A DNA stretch of 64,000 nucleotides from Thermoanaerobaculia bacterium. GTDB lineage: Bacteria > Acidobacteriota > Thermoanaerobaculia > Multivoradales > JAHEKO01. Both the position numbers and the translations under genes were made by a program. Shown here piece after piece: positions 17,571 through 26,231 of the stretch. The DNA is taken from assembly GCA_947259925.1 (NCBI GenBank), contig CAMYOG010000034.1, forward strand, positions 1 to 64,000. Reading direction: 5' to 3'. Positions within the stretch are counted from its first letter, which is position 1; each line of letters starts with the position of its first letter. The notes below the pieces were generated by a model that searched no databases, was not told the DNA's origin, and saw nothing but the letters and a program-made list of their open reading frames with translations.

Positions 17571-18668
17571 CTACCCTTCCTCGATGCGCCGCACCTTCAT
17601 GCCGTCGCGCAGGTGGTGGACACCCGTTACGGCGATCAGGTCACCCGGCGACAGGCCGCTTGTGACGATGATGTCGGAGCCGGTCAGCTCGCCCACCTCG
17701 ACGGTTGCGCGCCGTACCTCCCAGCTCTCCGGGTCGATGACCCAGACGAAGTTGCCGCCCGCGTCACCGGTGGCAACCGACTGCGAGGGAATCGCGTAGC
17801 CGAGGCCGCTAGCGCCCGGCTTGTCCACCGACAGAGCGACCCGAGCGGTCATCCCCGGCAGGATGTTGACGTCGTCGTCGGGCGTGAACGATAGCGTGAC
17901 CTCGAACGTTCGTGTCACCGGATCGGCGGCGGTCGACACCTCCGCGACCCGGGCTGGAAAGGAGCGGCCGGGGAGGGCGGTCAGCGAAACGACCGGCTGC
18001 AAGTCCGTTATCCGGTCGGGGCTTCCAAGAGCCGCGTCGGCCTCCGGCACATCGATCTTGATCTCGAGGCGCGACTCGTCCTGTAGCAGGATCACCGGCT
18101 GCTTGGCTCGGACGTTTTGGTAATCATCCACTAGCTTGCGCGCCACTCGACCCCGGAAGGCAGCGACGAGCCGGGTATCCGCTACCGCCTTGTCGGCGAT
18201 AGCGAGCCGTGCCTGAGCAACCTCGTAATTGCGCTTCCGGCTCTCGAAGTCGCGCTGCGAGACCGCGCTCTTCTCCAGAAGCTCCTTGAACCGTTCGTAA
18301 TCGGCCTCGGCGGCCCGGAGGTCGGCCTGTGCCGCCGCCAGCTGGGCCTCGAAATTGCTTGCATCGAGCCGGGCGAGCAGCTGTCCTCTTCGCACCCGCT
18401 GCCCTTCGCTGACCGGGAAGTTGACAAGCCGCCCGGCGACCTCGAAGCTCACCTCGGCCTCGAGAGCCGGCGCGATCCGTCCCGGGTAGGCGCGGCTCAG
18501 CGCCGAGACCGCGGAGCCGACCTCGATCATCTTGATCGGCCGAACCACGGGCGCGTGCTCGCCGACCTCGGCAGGGCCGCAGCCGGTTAGGACGCCTGTC
18601 GTGAGCAGTGCCGCCAGCACGATAGCGTCGGGCGGTAAGCGCCTGGACTCCCTAGCTCCTCGAATCAT
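17571..18668 (-). CDS. RND efflux periplasmic adaptor lipoprotein
   Basis: 365 aa, first gene of the minus-strand RND operon. A lipoprotein signal (TTGVLTGCGPAE) is followed by the two lipoyl half motifs (EVSFEVAGRLVNFPVSEGQ with GQLLARLD, and LVAAFRGRVARKLVDD), an alpha-hairpin (YERFKELLEKSAVSQRDFESRK), a beta-barrel, and the ending ITGVHHLRDGMKV-type segment. It should connect the pump at 14499-17558 to the NodT-like channel. Confidence 0.94.
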   Translation of the reverse strand: MIRGARESRRLPPDAIVLAALLTTGVLTGCGPAEVGEHAPVVRPIKMIEVGSAVSALSRAYPGRIAPALEAEVSFEVAGRLVNFPVSEGQRVRRGQLLARLDASNFEAQLAAAQADLRAAEADYERFKELLEKSAVSQRDFESRKRNYEVAQARLAIADKAVADTRLVAAFRGRVARKLVDDYQNVRAKQPVILLQDESRLEIKIDVPEADAALGSPDRITDLQPVVSLTALPGRSFPARVAEVSTAADPVTRTFEVTLSFTPDDDVNILPGMTARVALSVDKPGASGLGYAIPSQSVATGDAGGNFVWVIDPESWEVRRATVEVGELTGSDIIVTSGLSPGDLIAVTGVHHLRDGMKVRRIEEG

Positions 18669-18684
18669 CTCCAGCTCCTAATAA

Positions 18685-18846
18685 GAGAGCGCCGAGTGTA
18701 CCGCAGTCGCTGCCGAGGGGATCGCAGCGGGAGAGACCGGCTGGGGAGGCAGCAACACCGTGGGAGGCTCGCCGCGGCTCGAGGGCAGCCGGCTATCTCC
18801 GGCAGAGGTGGAGCGCATCATCAACTCCGTGCTTGCAGAGCCTTGA
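18685..18846 (+). pseudogene. Short C-terminal remnant, family uncertain
   Basis: Two stops (18679-18684) are followed by an open frame of 53 codons that has no start codon near its beginning. It reads AAGETGWGGSNTVGGSPR, then LEGSRLSPAEVERIINSVL, and ends cleanly. The composition and the final helix look like a real protein tail rather than noise. I have a weak impression of a DHH-phosphoesterase-like C-terminus. Treat it as an unidentified fragment between the second RND operon and the PQQ-esterase gene. Confidence 0.3.
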
Positions 18847-18873
18847 GGCACAGGCGCCCGCGGGGAAACCGAC

Positions 18874-21171
18874 CTACTCACGCCGTTCCGCGGCGCGCGT
18901 GGCGAGCAGCGAGCGCAACATGACGTCGGCGCGATTGCGCCAACTGGCCCAGCCGTCACCGTCGGGTGCCTCGCCGCCGGTCAGGGTGAAACCGAGCCGC
19001 TCGAGCTTCCTCCAGAACCGTGCCGAGTCGGAGCGCAGGTCCCACCCCTCCTCGGGGTTGTGCATGCTGTAGGTGCCCCAATCCAGGTAGATGCGTAGCG
19101 GTCGGTCGGCGCCGGCCCCGACCAACGGCTCGAGGGCGTCCCAGTCGGAGTCGAGCCAGGCCACGCTGTGGAGGCCGAGACCCGAGGTCATATCGGGTCG
19201 TTCGAAGGCGATGAAGGCCGCGTGCAGCGCACCGAGGTCTCCGCCCACGCCCACTCGTCCGCGGGCGGCGGCGATCGTGCGGTAGGAGGCGTCGACCATG
19301 GGAACGACCTCTTCAGCCCAGAAGAACGTATAGGCGGGCGTCGGTGGCAGGCGTGCTTCCGAGAAGACGGCGATCACCGGGGGAAGGTCACCGTTGGCGA
19401 TCAGGTTGTCCAGCGTGCGCGGCACCGCGGAGAGCTCGCGCGGTGTCTGGCCATGGTAGTAGACCACCCGATAGCGCTCATCCGAGGTCGCGTAGCCTCT
19501 GGGCAGATAGACTTGAAAGACGACGTCACCGAGCTCGCGGCTCGAAACGACCCGCGTCTCGAGGCTGCCCCGGACGGCCGGATCCGGCTCCCTCAGATGC
19601 CGCGGAAGCTCCCACTCCGGCATGCGCAGCTCCGACACGGCCAGCAGTCGGCCGGTGGTGCTGAACTCGCGATCGGCGTCGAAGATCAGGGTCTCGGTGC
19701 CGAGAGGGTTGTGCGGGTCGCGAATGGCGTCGGTCTCGCGCCTGAAGACGTACGAGATCCGCGCCTTCGGCAGCACTCGCGCAGAGTAGTAGAACAGATC
19801 GCTCGTGCCCACGCGCACCATCGGCGCCTCCAGCCGCGCACCGATGTGGTCGCCCGCGATTGCCATGCCTTCCTCGTCGCCCCGGTAGACGAAGTGAACG
19901 AGATCGGCTCCTTCGACCAGCGGTAGCTTGGGATGGTGCGCGAAGAAGGCATCGATCATCGGCGCCGGGTCGGCCGCGAGCTCGACGGCGCGGACGAACC
20001 GCCCGAACTCTCCGCCGCCTGGCTCGAGGCTCCGTGCCGGGCCGAGGCTCGCCGTGGCCGCCTGCGCCGCTCCTTCGCCGCCCTGAAGATCGACGCGAAC
20101 GACCTCGTCGCGGCTGCGCAAGAAGACGCCGCCGTAGGCCACGCTGGGGATCGCCCAGCTCAGCTCGTCGAAGATCGTCGCGGAGGCGAGCTCCTGGTAC
20201 CCCTCGGGGGTGGCCCGAATGGCGTGCAGGGTGCCGGCCTTGGTGAGGATCACCAACGTGTCGCCGACCAGCGTGATGAAGCCGTCGCCCGGACTTCGCG
20301 ACCGCCACTCGAGCTCACCGGTGGCGGCGTCGACGCAAACCAGGACGCGAGCGCTGTAGGCGTAGAGGTGTCCCTCGTGATGGACCGCCACGTTGTAGCT
20401 GTTGCGGATCACTCGATTGCGCCAGAGCCGCTCGACCGCGAACCCCTTCCCCTTGCGGCGGACGTCGATCACCTGCGACGCGTCATCGTCGTGCGCCAGG
20501 AAGATCCGTTCTCCGTCGAGCCCTACAGGAACCAGACTCCCCTCGCCGCGGTATCCGGCGCCCTCGTGCGGGTACTCCCAGAGCACCTCGCCGCTGCCCG
20601 GATCGATGCCGAACACGTGCTCCTGGCCGGAGGCCACCACCATGCTCCTGCCGGCCAGCGTCAGAATCACCGGAGACGGAGCGAGCACCGGTTCCGTCCC
20701 CACGGCCCAGCGGGCTTCACCGCTCGCCACGTCCAAGCCGAGGACGGTACCGCGCGGCCCGCCACCGTGCACGACCAGTGTGTCGTCGGCGACCAGCGGC
20801 GAGCTGCCGAACCCGTATGCCGGCCGGAGGGCACCCGGCCCGGCGGCGAGGTCTACCGACCAGACGGGCTTCCCATCCCTCGTATCGAGGGCGATGAGTC
20901 GGCCCCGGGGCTCGAGCGCCACGACCAGGTCGCCATGGATGACCGGTGTCGAGATCGGTCCGTTCCACGAGCCGTCGCGACCGGGGAACGACTCTCCAAT
21001 CCGGCGTCGCCACAGCTCGCCGCCGGTCGCCGCATCGAAGGCGACGATGTACTGATCGCCGTCCTCGAACATCGTGATCGCCTTGCCTCTCGCGACGGAC
21101 ACGCCGGAGAACCCGCTGCCCACCTTGGCGCGCCAGGCGACGGCGGGCGCCAGGCGGGCGGGGTCGAGCAC
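18874..21171 (-). CDS. PQQ-propeller protein fused to an esterase-like domain without catalytic Ser
   Basis: 765 aa from the GTG at 21171. Residues 1-400 form a PQQ-type beta-propeller (ATGGELWRRRIGES, DTRDGKPVWSVDL, DPGSGEVLWEYPH, DAATGELEWRSRS). Residues 530-740 resemble an esterase-D/Fes-like alpha/beta hydrolase (VVFQVYLPRGYATSDERYRVVYYHG). The nucleophile elbow reads VGVGGDLGALHA, with Asp where Ser is expected, and the usual C-terminal GGHxWxxWR reads GGEAPDGDGWASWR. The frame continues upstream and encodes a signal peptide (VLNRIGAAVAAVLSLTGLASA) and the typical propeller opening DWRGFRGRTASGVS, but without a normal start codon. The true start is probably near 21288. Likely periplasmic and non-catalytic in the esterase part. 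Confidence 0.82.
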   Translation of the reverse strand: MLDPARLAPAVAWRAKVGSGFSGVSVARGKAITMFEDGDQYIVAFDAATGGELWRRRIGESFPGRDGSWNGPISTPVIHGDLVVALEPRGRLIALDTRDGKPVWSVDLAAGPGALRPAYGFGSSPLVADDTLVVHGGGPRGTVLGLDVASGEARWAVGTEPVLAPSPVILTLAGRSMVVASGQEHVFGIDPGSGEVLWEYPHEGAGYRGEGSLVPVGLDGERIFLAHDDDASQVIDVRRKGKGFAVERLWRNRVIRNSYNVAVHHEGHLYAYSARVLVCVDAATGELEWRSRSPGDGFITLVGDTLVILTKAGTLHAIRATPEGYQELASATIFDELSWAIPSVAYGGVFLRSRDEVVRVDLQGGEGAAQAATASLGPARSLEPGGGEFGRFVRAVELAADPAPMIDAFFAHHPKLPLVEGADLVHFVYRGDEEGMAIAGDHIGARLEAPMVRVGTSDLFYYSARVLPKARISYVFRRETDAIRDPHNPLGTETLIFDADREFSTTGRLLAVSELRMPEWELPRHLREPDPAVRGSLETRVVSSRELGDVVFQVYLPRGYATSDERYRVVYYHGQTPRELSAVPRTLDNLIANGDLPPVIAVFSEARLPPTPAYTFFWAEEVVPMVDASYRTIAAARGRVGVGGDLGALHAAFIAFERPDMTSGLGLHSVAWLDSDWDALEPLVGAGADRPLRIYLDWGTYSMHNPEEGWDLRSDSARFWRKLERLGFTLTGGEAPDGDGWASWRNRADVMLRSLLATRAAERRE

Positions 21172-21357
21172 CTCGGCCGAGACCCCGGAAGCGGTACGAC
21201 CCCGGAATCCCCGCCAGTCTTCGTCGGCCGCCGACGCGAGACCGGTCAGGCTCAGGACCGCGGCGACGGCAGCTCCTATCCGATTCAGGACTCTAGCCCG
21301 ACCTTGTCACCGGTCTTCGTAGGTCGATCGCGCTCGTCGGAAAACGGCATGGGAGGG

Positions 21358-23151
21358 TCAGAAGGGAAAGATCCAGGGCGTCAGCAGCAGCGTTACCGCA
21401 CCGACCAGCAACGTCAGGGGCACGCCCATCTTCACGAAATCCATGAAGGAGTAGTCGCCCGGCTCGTAGACCATGAGGTTGGTCTGGTAGGCCGCCGGGG
21501 TGATCGCGGCGCCGACGGTCCCGGTCATGAGCGCGATGGCGAAGGGCATGAAGCTCACTCCGAGCTGGTCGGCGATCGACAGTGCGATCGGGAACATGAA
21601 GACGGCCGAGGCGGCGTTGGTGATCAGGTTCGTCATGACCACCCGACCGAGAAACACGACGGCCAGGGCCGCCAGTGGGTCGCCGGCGCCGAGTCGGGTC
21701 AGCCCGCCGGCAATGACCGCCGCCAGCCCGCTCTCGCTCACCGCCGCCGCCACGCCGATGGCGGCGGCGAGGACGCCGAGCGTGCCGTAGTCGATGCTCC
21801 GAGCGGCCACGCGCAGGGTCAGGCAGCCGGTGAGCAGCATGAGCCCGGTGGCGAGCAGGGCCGCGTTCAGCATGCTCATCCAGCCCATCGCGGCGGCGGT
21901 GATCATGGCGGCGGTGATCAGCGATGCCGTCGCCGCCCGGTGCCAGCGCCGCATGCGGTGGCCTGGAACCGGACGCACGAGGGAGAGCTCGGTTTCACCT
22001 CGGTTCACGTAGAAGAAGGAGTCGTCCACCTCGAGCACCGCGACATCGCCCGGCTCCACCCGCACATCCTGGATGCGGCCCCCGACGGGACGTCCATCAC
22101 GCGAGACGGCGACGAGCGACAGTTTGTAGGGGCTCTCGGGCAAGGGGAACTCCGAGATCGTCCTACCGACGGCCTGGGAGCTGGGCGAGATGACGGCCTC
22201 GACCAGCTGATGATCGTGGCGCGCGCTCTCCATCGGGTGCATGGTATGGAGCGGCGCCAGGCCGTTCATCGTCCACAGACTCCCCAGCGAGTCGACGTCC
22301 GCCGAGACCGCGATCACGTCTCCCACGACGAGACGGGTGCCGGCGTCGAGCCCGGCGCTCGAGCCGTCCGCTCGGATCAGTTCGAGGATTTCGAAGCCCA
22401 CCGGCTCGGCGAATCCAGCGGCCTCCAGGCTCTTGCCCACGAGCGGCGAGCCGTCCGGGATGACGAACTCCGCGCCGTAGCAACGCCTGGCAACCTCCGC
22501 GGACTCCTGCGGCGCCTTCGACCGCAGCAGCCACCTGGAAGTCGCCATCAGGAGCACCAGGCCCAGAAGGGCCGCGGGGGCCGCCACCAACGACGGATCG
22601 AACAGTTGGATCTCGCGCAGCGTCGCGTTGGCCGCGGCGCCGCTGGCGATGGCGTCGACCACCAGGCCCGCGATGATCAGATTGGTCGCGGTACCGATCA
22701 GAGTGCACGTGCCGCCGAGAATCGAAGCGAACGACAGGGGGATGTAGAGCTTGGACTTGTCCAGGCCGGTGCTCTTGCACAGGTCCCGGATGACCGGGAT
22801 CATCATCGCCACCAGCGGGGTGTTGTTGAGGAACGCGCTACCGATGGTGACCGGCCCCAGGATCTTGAGCTGGGCGGCCAGCATGCTCTTCGGCCGGCCG
22901 ATGAACCTCTCGCTCAAGAGCGTGATGGCGCCGGTCGAGTACATCCCGGCAGCGACCATGAAGAGAGCACCGATGGTCAGCACCCCGGAGTTGGCGAAGC
23001 CGGCCAGGCTGCGGTCGAGCGGGGCGAGGCGGAAGGTGATGCAGAGCGTCAGAGCGCCCAGGAAGACGGTCACCGGGGGGAGCTTCGTCGCGAGCAGGGC
23101 GGCGAAAGTGGCGGCGAGGATGGCGACGGTCAGCCAGGCTTCCGGGGTCAT
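21358..23151 (-). CDS. SLC13/DASS-type anion transporter with two TrkA-C domains
   Basis: 597 aa. N- and C-terminal membrane halves surround a soluble middle (residues about 205-400) with two RCK/TrkA-C-like repeats (FVIPDGSPLVGKSLEAAGF and VISPSSQAVGRTISEFPL). The hairpin motifs LNNTPLVAMMIPV and ITNAASAVFMFPI, and the segment TPAAYQTNLMVY, match the paired SNT-like sites of divalent-anion:Na+ symporters. Candidates for substrate are sulfate, phosphate or dicarboxylates. Its ATG overlaps the stop of an upstream reading frame (23148), which suggests it was once the second gene of an operon. Confidence 0.88.
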   Translation of the reverse strand: MTPEAWLTVAILAATFAALLATKLPPVTVFLGALTLCITFRLAPLDRSLAGFANSGVLTIGALFMVAAGMYSTGAITLLSERFIGRPKSMLAAQLKILGPVTIGSAFLNNTPLVAMMIPVIRDLCKSTGLDKSKLYIPLSFASILGGTCTLIGTATNLIIAGLVVDAIASGAAANATLREIQLFDPSLVAAPAALLGLVLLMATSRWLLRSKAPQESAEVARRCYGAEFVIPDGSPLVGKSLEAAGFAEPVGFEILELIRADGSSAGLDAGTRLVVGDVIAVSADVDSLGSLWTMNGLAPLHTMHPMESARHDHQLVEAVISPSSQAVGRTISEFPLPESPYKLSLVAVSRDGRPVGGRIQDVRVEPGDVAVLEVDDSFFYVNRGETELSLVRPVPGHRMRRWHRAATASLITAAMITAAAMGWMSMLNAALLATGLMLLTGCLTLRVAARSIDYGTLGVLAAAIGVAAAVSESGLAAVIAGGLTRLGAGDPLAALAVVFLGRVVMTNLITNAASAVFMFPIALSIADQLGVSFMPFAIALMTGTVGAAITPAAYQTNLMVYEPGDYSFMDFVKMGVPLTLLVGAVTLLLTPWIFPF

Positions 23152-23340
23152 GGAGCGCCTATTGGATCACGCCTCCTTGGCGGTGACCACCGGCGCAGCA
23201 GCAGCTTGGCGAGCAGCTTGGCGAGCGAGTAGATTCGCTTGAGATTGTCGATGAACTCCTCCCCCATCCGGAAGACTGCGACCAGGTCGGGCGTCGTGGG
23301 AGCGACGCGCTCGGCCTGGTAGTGGAGAGCCTCGGCGATC
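23148..23340 (-). pseudogene. C-terminal remnant, PhoU-like tail of a Na/Pi symporter-type protein
   Basis: The frame reads GLIAEALHYQAERVAPTTPD, then VAVFRMGEEFIDNLKRIYSLAK, and ends LLAKLLLRRWSPPRRRDPIGAP with the stop overlapping the SLC13 start (ATGA). This is a helical tail like the PhoU-type end of Na/Pi symporters or the end of K+/anion transporters. The rest of the gene is absent: upstream DNA (23347-23490) belongs on the other strand to a sigma-54 regulator fragment. An in-frame ATG at 23390 would read through antisense sequence and is unlikely to be real. Confidence 0.5.
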
Positions 23341-23346
23341 AGACCG

Positions 23347-23490
23347 ACCGAGCTTCGCGCGGCCAAGGACCGTCTGGCCGAGGAGAACATCTACTTGCAC
23401 GAGGAGCTGCTGGAGGGGCTGTCCTTCGGCGACGTCGTCGGCGACTCCGAACCCTGGCGCCACGTCCTGGCGCAGGTTTGCCGTACCTGA
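23347..23490 (+). pseudogene. FhlA/NtrC-like sigma-54 activator fragment
   Basis: An open stretch reads TELRAAKDRLAEENIYLHEE, then LSFGDVVGDSEPWRHVLAQV, and stops. It matches the linker and the beginning of the AAA+ domain in formate-hydrogenlyase-type sigma-54 activators, where the pattern is KxRLxxENxYLxEE followed by FxxIVGxSxxxxxVLxxV. Everything before (GAF/PAS) and after (Walker A and the HTH) is lost, so it is a leftover piece. It abuts a second gene remnant on the other strand. Confidence 0.65.
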
Positions 23491-23556
23491 CGATCGCCGT
23501 GTGCGAGATTGCGGATCTTCATCACGTCCCCCAGGAAGAGCAGAACCGAGTCCTAA

Positions 23557-23585
23557 TTGACCTGATCACATGACCAGGTCATACT
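23557..23585 (+). promoter_or_regulatory. Leaderless promoter with operator palindrome for the Phd-VapC module
   Basis: TTGACC at 23557-23562 and CATACT at 23580-23585 are separated by 17 bp. The -10 box ends 6 nt before the antitoxin ATG at 23592, so transcription should start at or next to the start codon; no Shine-Dalgarno sequence is visible. The spacer and box edges form a 24-bp imperfect palindrome (23558-23581) with arms TGACCTG and CAGGTCA, a fitting site for autorepression by the antitoxin. Confidence 0.65.
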
Positions 23586-23591
23586 TGCTTC

Positions 23592-23825
23592 ATGAAGAAG
23601 GTGGTCGTCTCCGAGTTCAAGGCCAAGTGCATCGCCTTCCTGCGGGAGGCTCAGGAGACCGGCGAGAGCATTCTCGTCACCAGGCGCGGACAACCGATCG
23701 CCCGGGTCGAACCCGTGCGAAAGGTCCGTTCTGAGCGCCCGCTCGGGGTCTTCCGTGGCCGCATGAAGCTCCGCGGCGACGTCGTCCAGGCCGACAGTTC
23801 GGCCGACTGGGAAGCACTCGAGTGA
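23592..23825 (+). CDS. Phd/YefM-family antitoxin
   Basis: 77 aa. MKKVVVSEFKAKCIAFLREA followed by ESILVTRRGQPIARV is the standard Phd/YefM DNA-binding fold, with the toxin-wrapping C-terminal tail after residue 50 (RGRMKLRGDVVQADSSADWE). It binds operator DNA and neutralises the PIN toxin downstream, with which it overlaps by 4 nt (GTGA). The RGDxxxxD...W tail is typical of antitoxins paired with PIN toxins rather than with Doc. Confidence 0.9.
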   Translation: MKKVVVSEFKAKCIAFLREAQETGESILVTRRGQPIARVEPVRKVRSERPLGVFRGRMKLRGDVVQADSSADWEALE

Positions 23826-24223
23826 GGCTGCTGCTCGACACGCATGTCTGGATCTGGACCCAGGAGGAGGTAGAGCGCCTGGGGGCGGAGACGACTCGTG
23901 CCCTCGTAGATCCCGAGACGAGCCTCCACGTTTCCACTGTCTCGACACTCGAGATTGCTCGCCTGGTCGCCGTCGGGACGATCGAGCTCTCGGGAACGCT
24001 CGAGTCATGGGTCGAGGAGACGCTCGATTCCCTGCTCTGCTCGACCATCGAGATCTCCCACGAGATCGCCGCAGGCGCGTATGCACTTCCGAAAGGCCTC
24101 CACAAGGATCCCGCCGACCGCATCCTGGTCGCCACGGCAAGGCAGCACGATCTGTCCCTCCTGACGGCCGACGAGCGAATCCTCGACTACGACGCCGTCC
24201 AGACACTCGACGCCCGAACCTGA
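23822..24223 (+). CDS. PIN-domain toxin, VapC family
   Basis: 133 aa from a GTG overlapping the antitoxin stop. The acidic PIN residues are visible: LLLDTHVWIW (first Asp), STLEIARLV (Glu), DPADRILVATA (Asp pair), and LLTADERIL (last Asp). Family members are Mg-dependent endoribonucleases that cut tRNA or rRNA and are held inactive by the cognate antitoxin. All catalytic positions appear intact. Confidence 0.92.
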   Translation: MRLLLDTHVWIWTQEEVERLGAETTRALVDPETSLHVSTVSTLEIARLVAVGTIELSGTLESWVEETLDSLLCSTIEISHEIAAGAYALPKGLHKDPADRILVATARQHDLSLLTADERILDYDAVQTLDART

Positions 24224-24242
24224 GGATCGCGAGATAGCTACC

Positions 24243-24410
24243 GTGCGCGCCGATCGACCGCTTCTCCTCCCACGGGTGCGGCTCCTGACCGGGAAGCTCA
24301 AGGGTGACTACCGGGTAAGAGTTGGCGGCTGGCGAGTCCTGCTCACACCGGACCGGGAGCTACGCGTGCTCCAGGCCTACGCCACCCTGCCTCGCGGCGC
24401 CGCGTACTGA
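24243..24410 (+). pseudogene. RelE/ParE-like toxin remnant
   Basis: A 55-codon frame from a GTG reads LTGKLKGDYRVRVGGWRVLL, then a short strand with TPDRELRVLQAYATLPRGAAY. The first part is the hallmark core of RelE/ParE toxins (KLKGxYRxRVGxYRVLY), and the ending LxAYATxxRxxAY stands where they usually have VxxVGHRxxxY. The first 30-40 residues of a RelE domain (helices 1 and 2) are missing, and no antitoxin of its own lies next to it. It is probably inactive. Confidence 0.6.
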
Positions 24411-24465
24411 CCGCGGCTTTATACTCGCGCTCGCCGACGAGTCGACCGAAGGAGGGTGTGCAATC

Positions 24466-25830
24466 GTGAGAACGGCAGGTGTTCACAGTTTCTCGGTGGC
24501 AGTGCTTCTCGTCGCGTCCCTGGCCGGGGCGACCGAGGAGCGAGATCGCTACTGGCCGACCTGGCGCGGCCCCGATCAGAACGGTGTCAGCCCCCACGGT
24601 GATCCGCCGGTCTCCTGGAGCGAGACCGAGAACGTGAAGTGGAAGATCAAGCTCGAAGGCCGTAGCCTGGCGTCACCGATCGTCTGGGGCGATCGGATCT
24701 TCCTGCTGTCCGCAGTCGCGATCGACGAGGCCGCGTATTCCGCCAGCCAGGAGGCAGCCGCCGAGAAGATGGAGCGCCGGCAGTGGCCGCCCGCCGTCGA
24801 GCCGGTCCGGCAGCGTTTCGTCGTCCAGGCGCGCTCGCGGAAGGACGGCTCGCTGATCTGGGAGCGGGAGGCGATCGAGCAGACCCCGCACGAAGCGCAC
24901 TACATCGATTCGTCGTTCGCTTCCGCCTCACCGGTGACCGACGGCGAGGTGCTCCTGGCGCACTTCGGGTCGAACGGCCTGTTCGCGTACGACCTCGACG
25001 GCAAGCCGCTCTGGGACATCGACCTGGGCGACATGCGCACGCGCAACGCCTTCGGCGAAGGTGCGTCGCCCGCGATCCGCGGCGACGTCGTGGTGGTCAA
25101 CTGGGATCACGAGGGCGACTCGTTCATCATCGCGCTCGACAAGAAGACCGGAAGGGAGCTCTGGCGCACACCGCGTCCGGGCGAGGTGAGCACCTGGGCG
25201 ACGCCGCTGATCGTCGAGAGCAAGCGCGGCCTGCAGGTGGTGGTGCCGGGTACCGGCAAGAGCCGTGGCTACAGCCTCGAGACCGGCGAGGAGCTCTGGA
25301 GCCTGAGTGGCATGACGGTCAACACGATTCCGTCACCCATCTATCGCGACGGCGTCGTCTATCTGGCGAGCGGTTACCGGGGCAACATGCTCCAGGCGGT
25401 CGCCGTCGACGTGGCGGAGGGCGAGGTCGACGGCGAGTCGGAGCTCCTCTGGCAGTACGAGCGCGACACGCCGTACGTGCCCTCGGTGCTCGCCTACGGC
25501 GACCAGCTCTACTTCATCAAGCACTTCCGGAACATCCTGACCAGCCTCGACGCGCGCACCGGGGAGGTGGTCTTCAACCAGCAACGGCTCGACGGTATAG
25601 ACAACGTCTACGCGTCTCCGGTCGCCGCGGCGGGCCGGATCTACATCCTCGGTCGAGGCGGCGACGCCGTGGTGCTCGAGCACGGCAGGGAGTACAAGCT
25701 GCTGGCGAAGAACGTCCTCGACGACGGCTTCGACGCCAGCCCGGCGATCGTCGACGGCGAGCTCTACCTTCGCGGGCGCGAGCATCTGTACTGCATCGCC
25801 CGGGATTCGACAGAACCGGCGAGCCGCTAG
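24466..25830 (+). CDS. Secreted PQQ-type beta-propeller protein
   Basis: 454 aa; a GTG at 24466 behind GGAGG begins a signal peptide (VAVLLVASLAGATEE). The mature protein opens YWPTWRGPDQNGVSPHG, typical of secreted PQQ-like propellers. It continues with blades such as SRKDGSLIWEREAIE, DKKTGRELWRTPRPGE, LETGEELWSLSG and DARTGEVVFNQQRLDG. These proteins often bind no PQQ and act as structural or assembly factors. An upstream in-frame start at 24322 would overlap the RelE remnant and is rejected. It converges on the VapC gene, with stop codons overlapping by 4 nt. Confidence 0.9.
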   Translation: MRTAGVHSFSVAVLLVASLAGATEERDRYWPTWRGPDQNGVSPHGDPPVSWSETENVKWKIKLEGRSLASPIVWGDRIFLLSAVAIDEAAYSASQEAAAEKMERRQWPPAVEPVRQRFVVQARSRKDGSLIWEREAIEQTPHEAHYIDSSFASASPVTDGEVLLAHFGSNGLFAYDLDGKPLWDIDLGDMRTRNAFGEGASPAIRGDVVVVNWDHEGDSFIIALDKKTGRELWRTPRPGEVSTWATPLIVESKRGLQVVVPGTGKSRGYSLETGEELWSLSGMTVNTIPSPIYRDGVVYLASGYRGNMLQAVAVDVAEGEVDGESELLWQYERDTPYVPSVLAYGDQLYFIKHFRNILTSLDARTGEVVFNQQRLDGIDNVYASPVAAAGRIYILGRGGDAVVLEHGREYKLLAKNVLDDGFDASPAIVDGELYLRGREHLYCIARDSTEPASR

Positions 25831-26225
25831 GCTTCCCAGTCTTCGAGCTCGAGGCCGACGACCTGCGAGAACTCGCGCTGGTTGTGGGTCACGAGAACGA
25901 GGTCGTTGGCCACCGCGGTCGCGGCGATGAGCAGGTCGAAGTCTCCAATCGGGTGGCCTGCACGTTCGAGCTCCGCTTTCAGGCTGCCGTAGACCTCGGC
26001 GCATCGATCGTCGAACGGGTACGACGGGAAGGGCGCGAAGAATCGACGCAGGACTCGTGAATTGGCGGCGACGTCACGACTCTTGCGGGCGCCGAACACG
26101 AGCTCTGCCTTGACGATGGAGCAGAGAGCGATCTTGGTCTGCTGCACCTGGCGCAGCCGGCGGATCAGGGGTCGTGAACGCCCCGTCAGAATGCCTATGC
26201 AGGCATTGGAGTCGAGCAGGTACAC
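25827..26225 (-). CDS. PIN-domain toxin, VapC/FitB family
   Basis: 132 aa from a GTG. It opens YLLDSNACIGILTGRS, continues with SIVKAELVFGARKS, and has FDLLIAATAVANDLVLVTHN, so all PIN acidic residues (Asp, Glu, Asp and the late Thr-His-Asn in place of TxD) can be placed. It is the tRNA-cleaving-type toxin of a VapBC pair with the small gene 6 nt upstream. Confidence 0.92.
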   Translation of the reverse strand: MYLLDSNACIGILTGRSRPLIRRLRQVQQTKIALCSIVKAELVFGARKSRDVAANSRVLRRFFAPFPSYPFDDRCAEVYGSLKAELERAGHPIGDFDLLIAATAVANDLVLVTHNQREFSQVVGLELEDWEA

Positions 26226-26231
26226 GACCGA

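Noticed and set aside
19933..23232. 1099-codon open frame on the plus strand
   Set aside because: It is antisense to the PQQ-esterase and SLC13 genes, rich in Arg, Gly and Gln without any domain, and exists because of high GC and codon bias.
23322..23573. 83-codon plus-strand frame around the FhlA-like piece
   Set aside because: A different frame from the recognisable sigma-54 activator fragment, with no sense in its own sequence.
24322..24465. Upstream start for the PQQ-propeller gene
   Set aside because: The extension overlaps the RelE-like remnant and lacks a ribosome site; GTG at 24466 follows GGAGG and starts a signal peptide.
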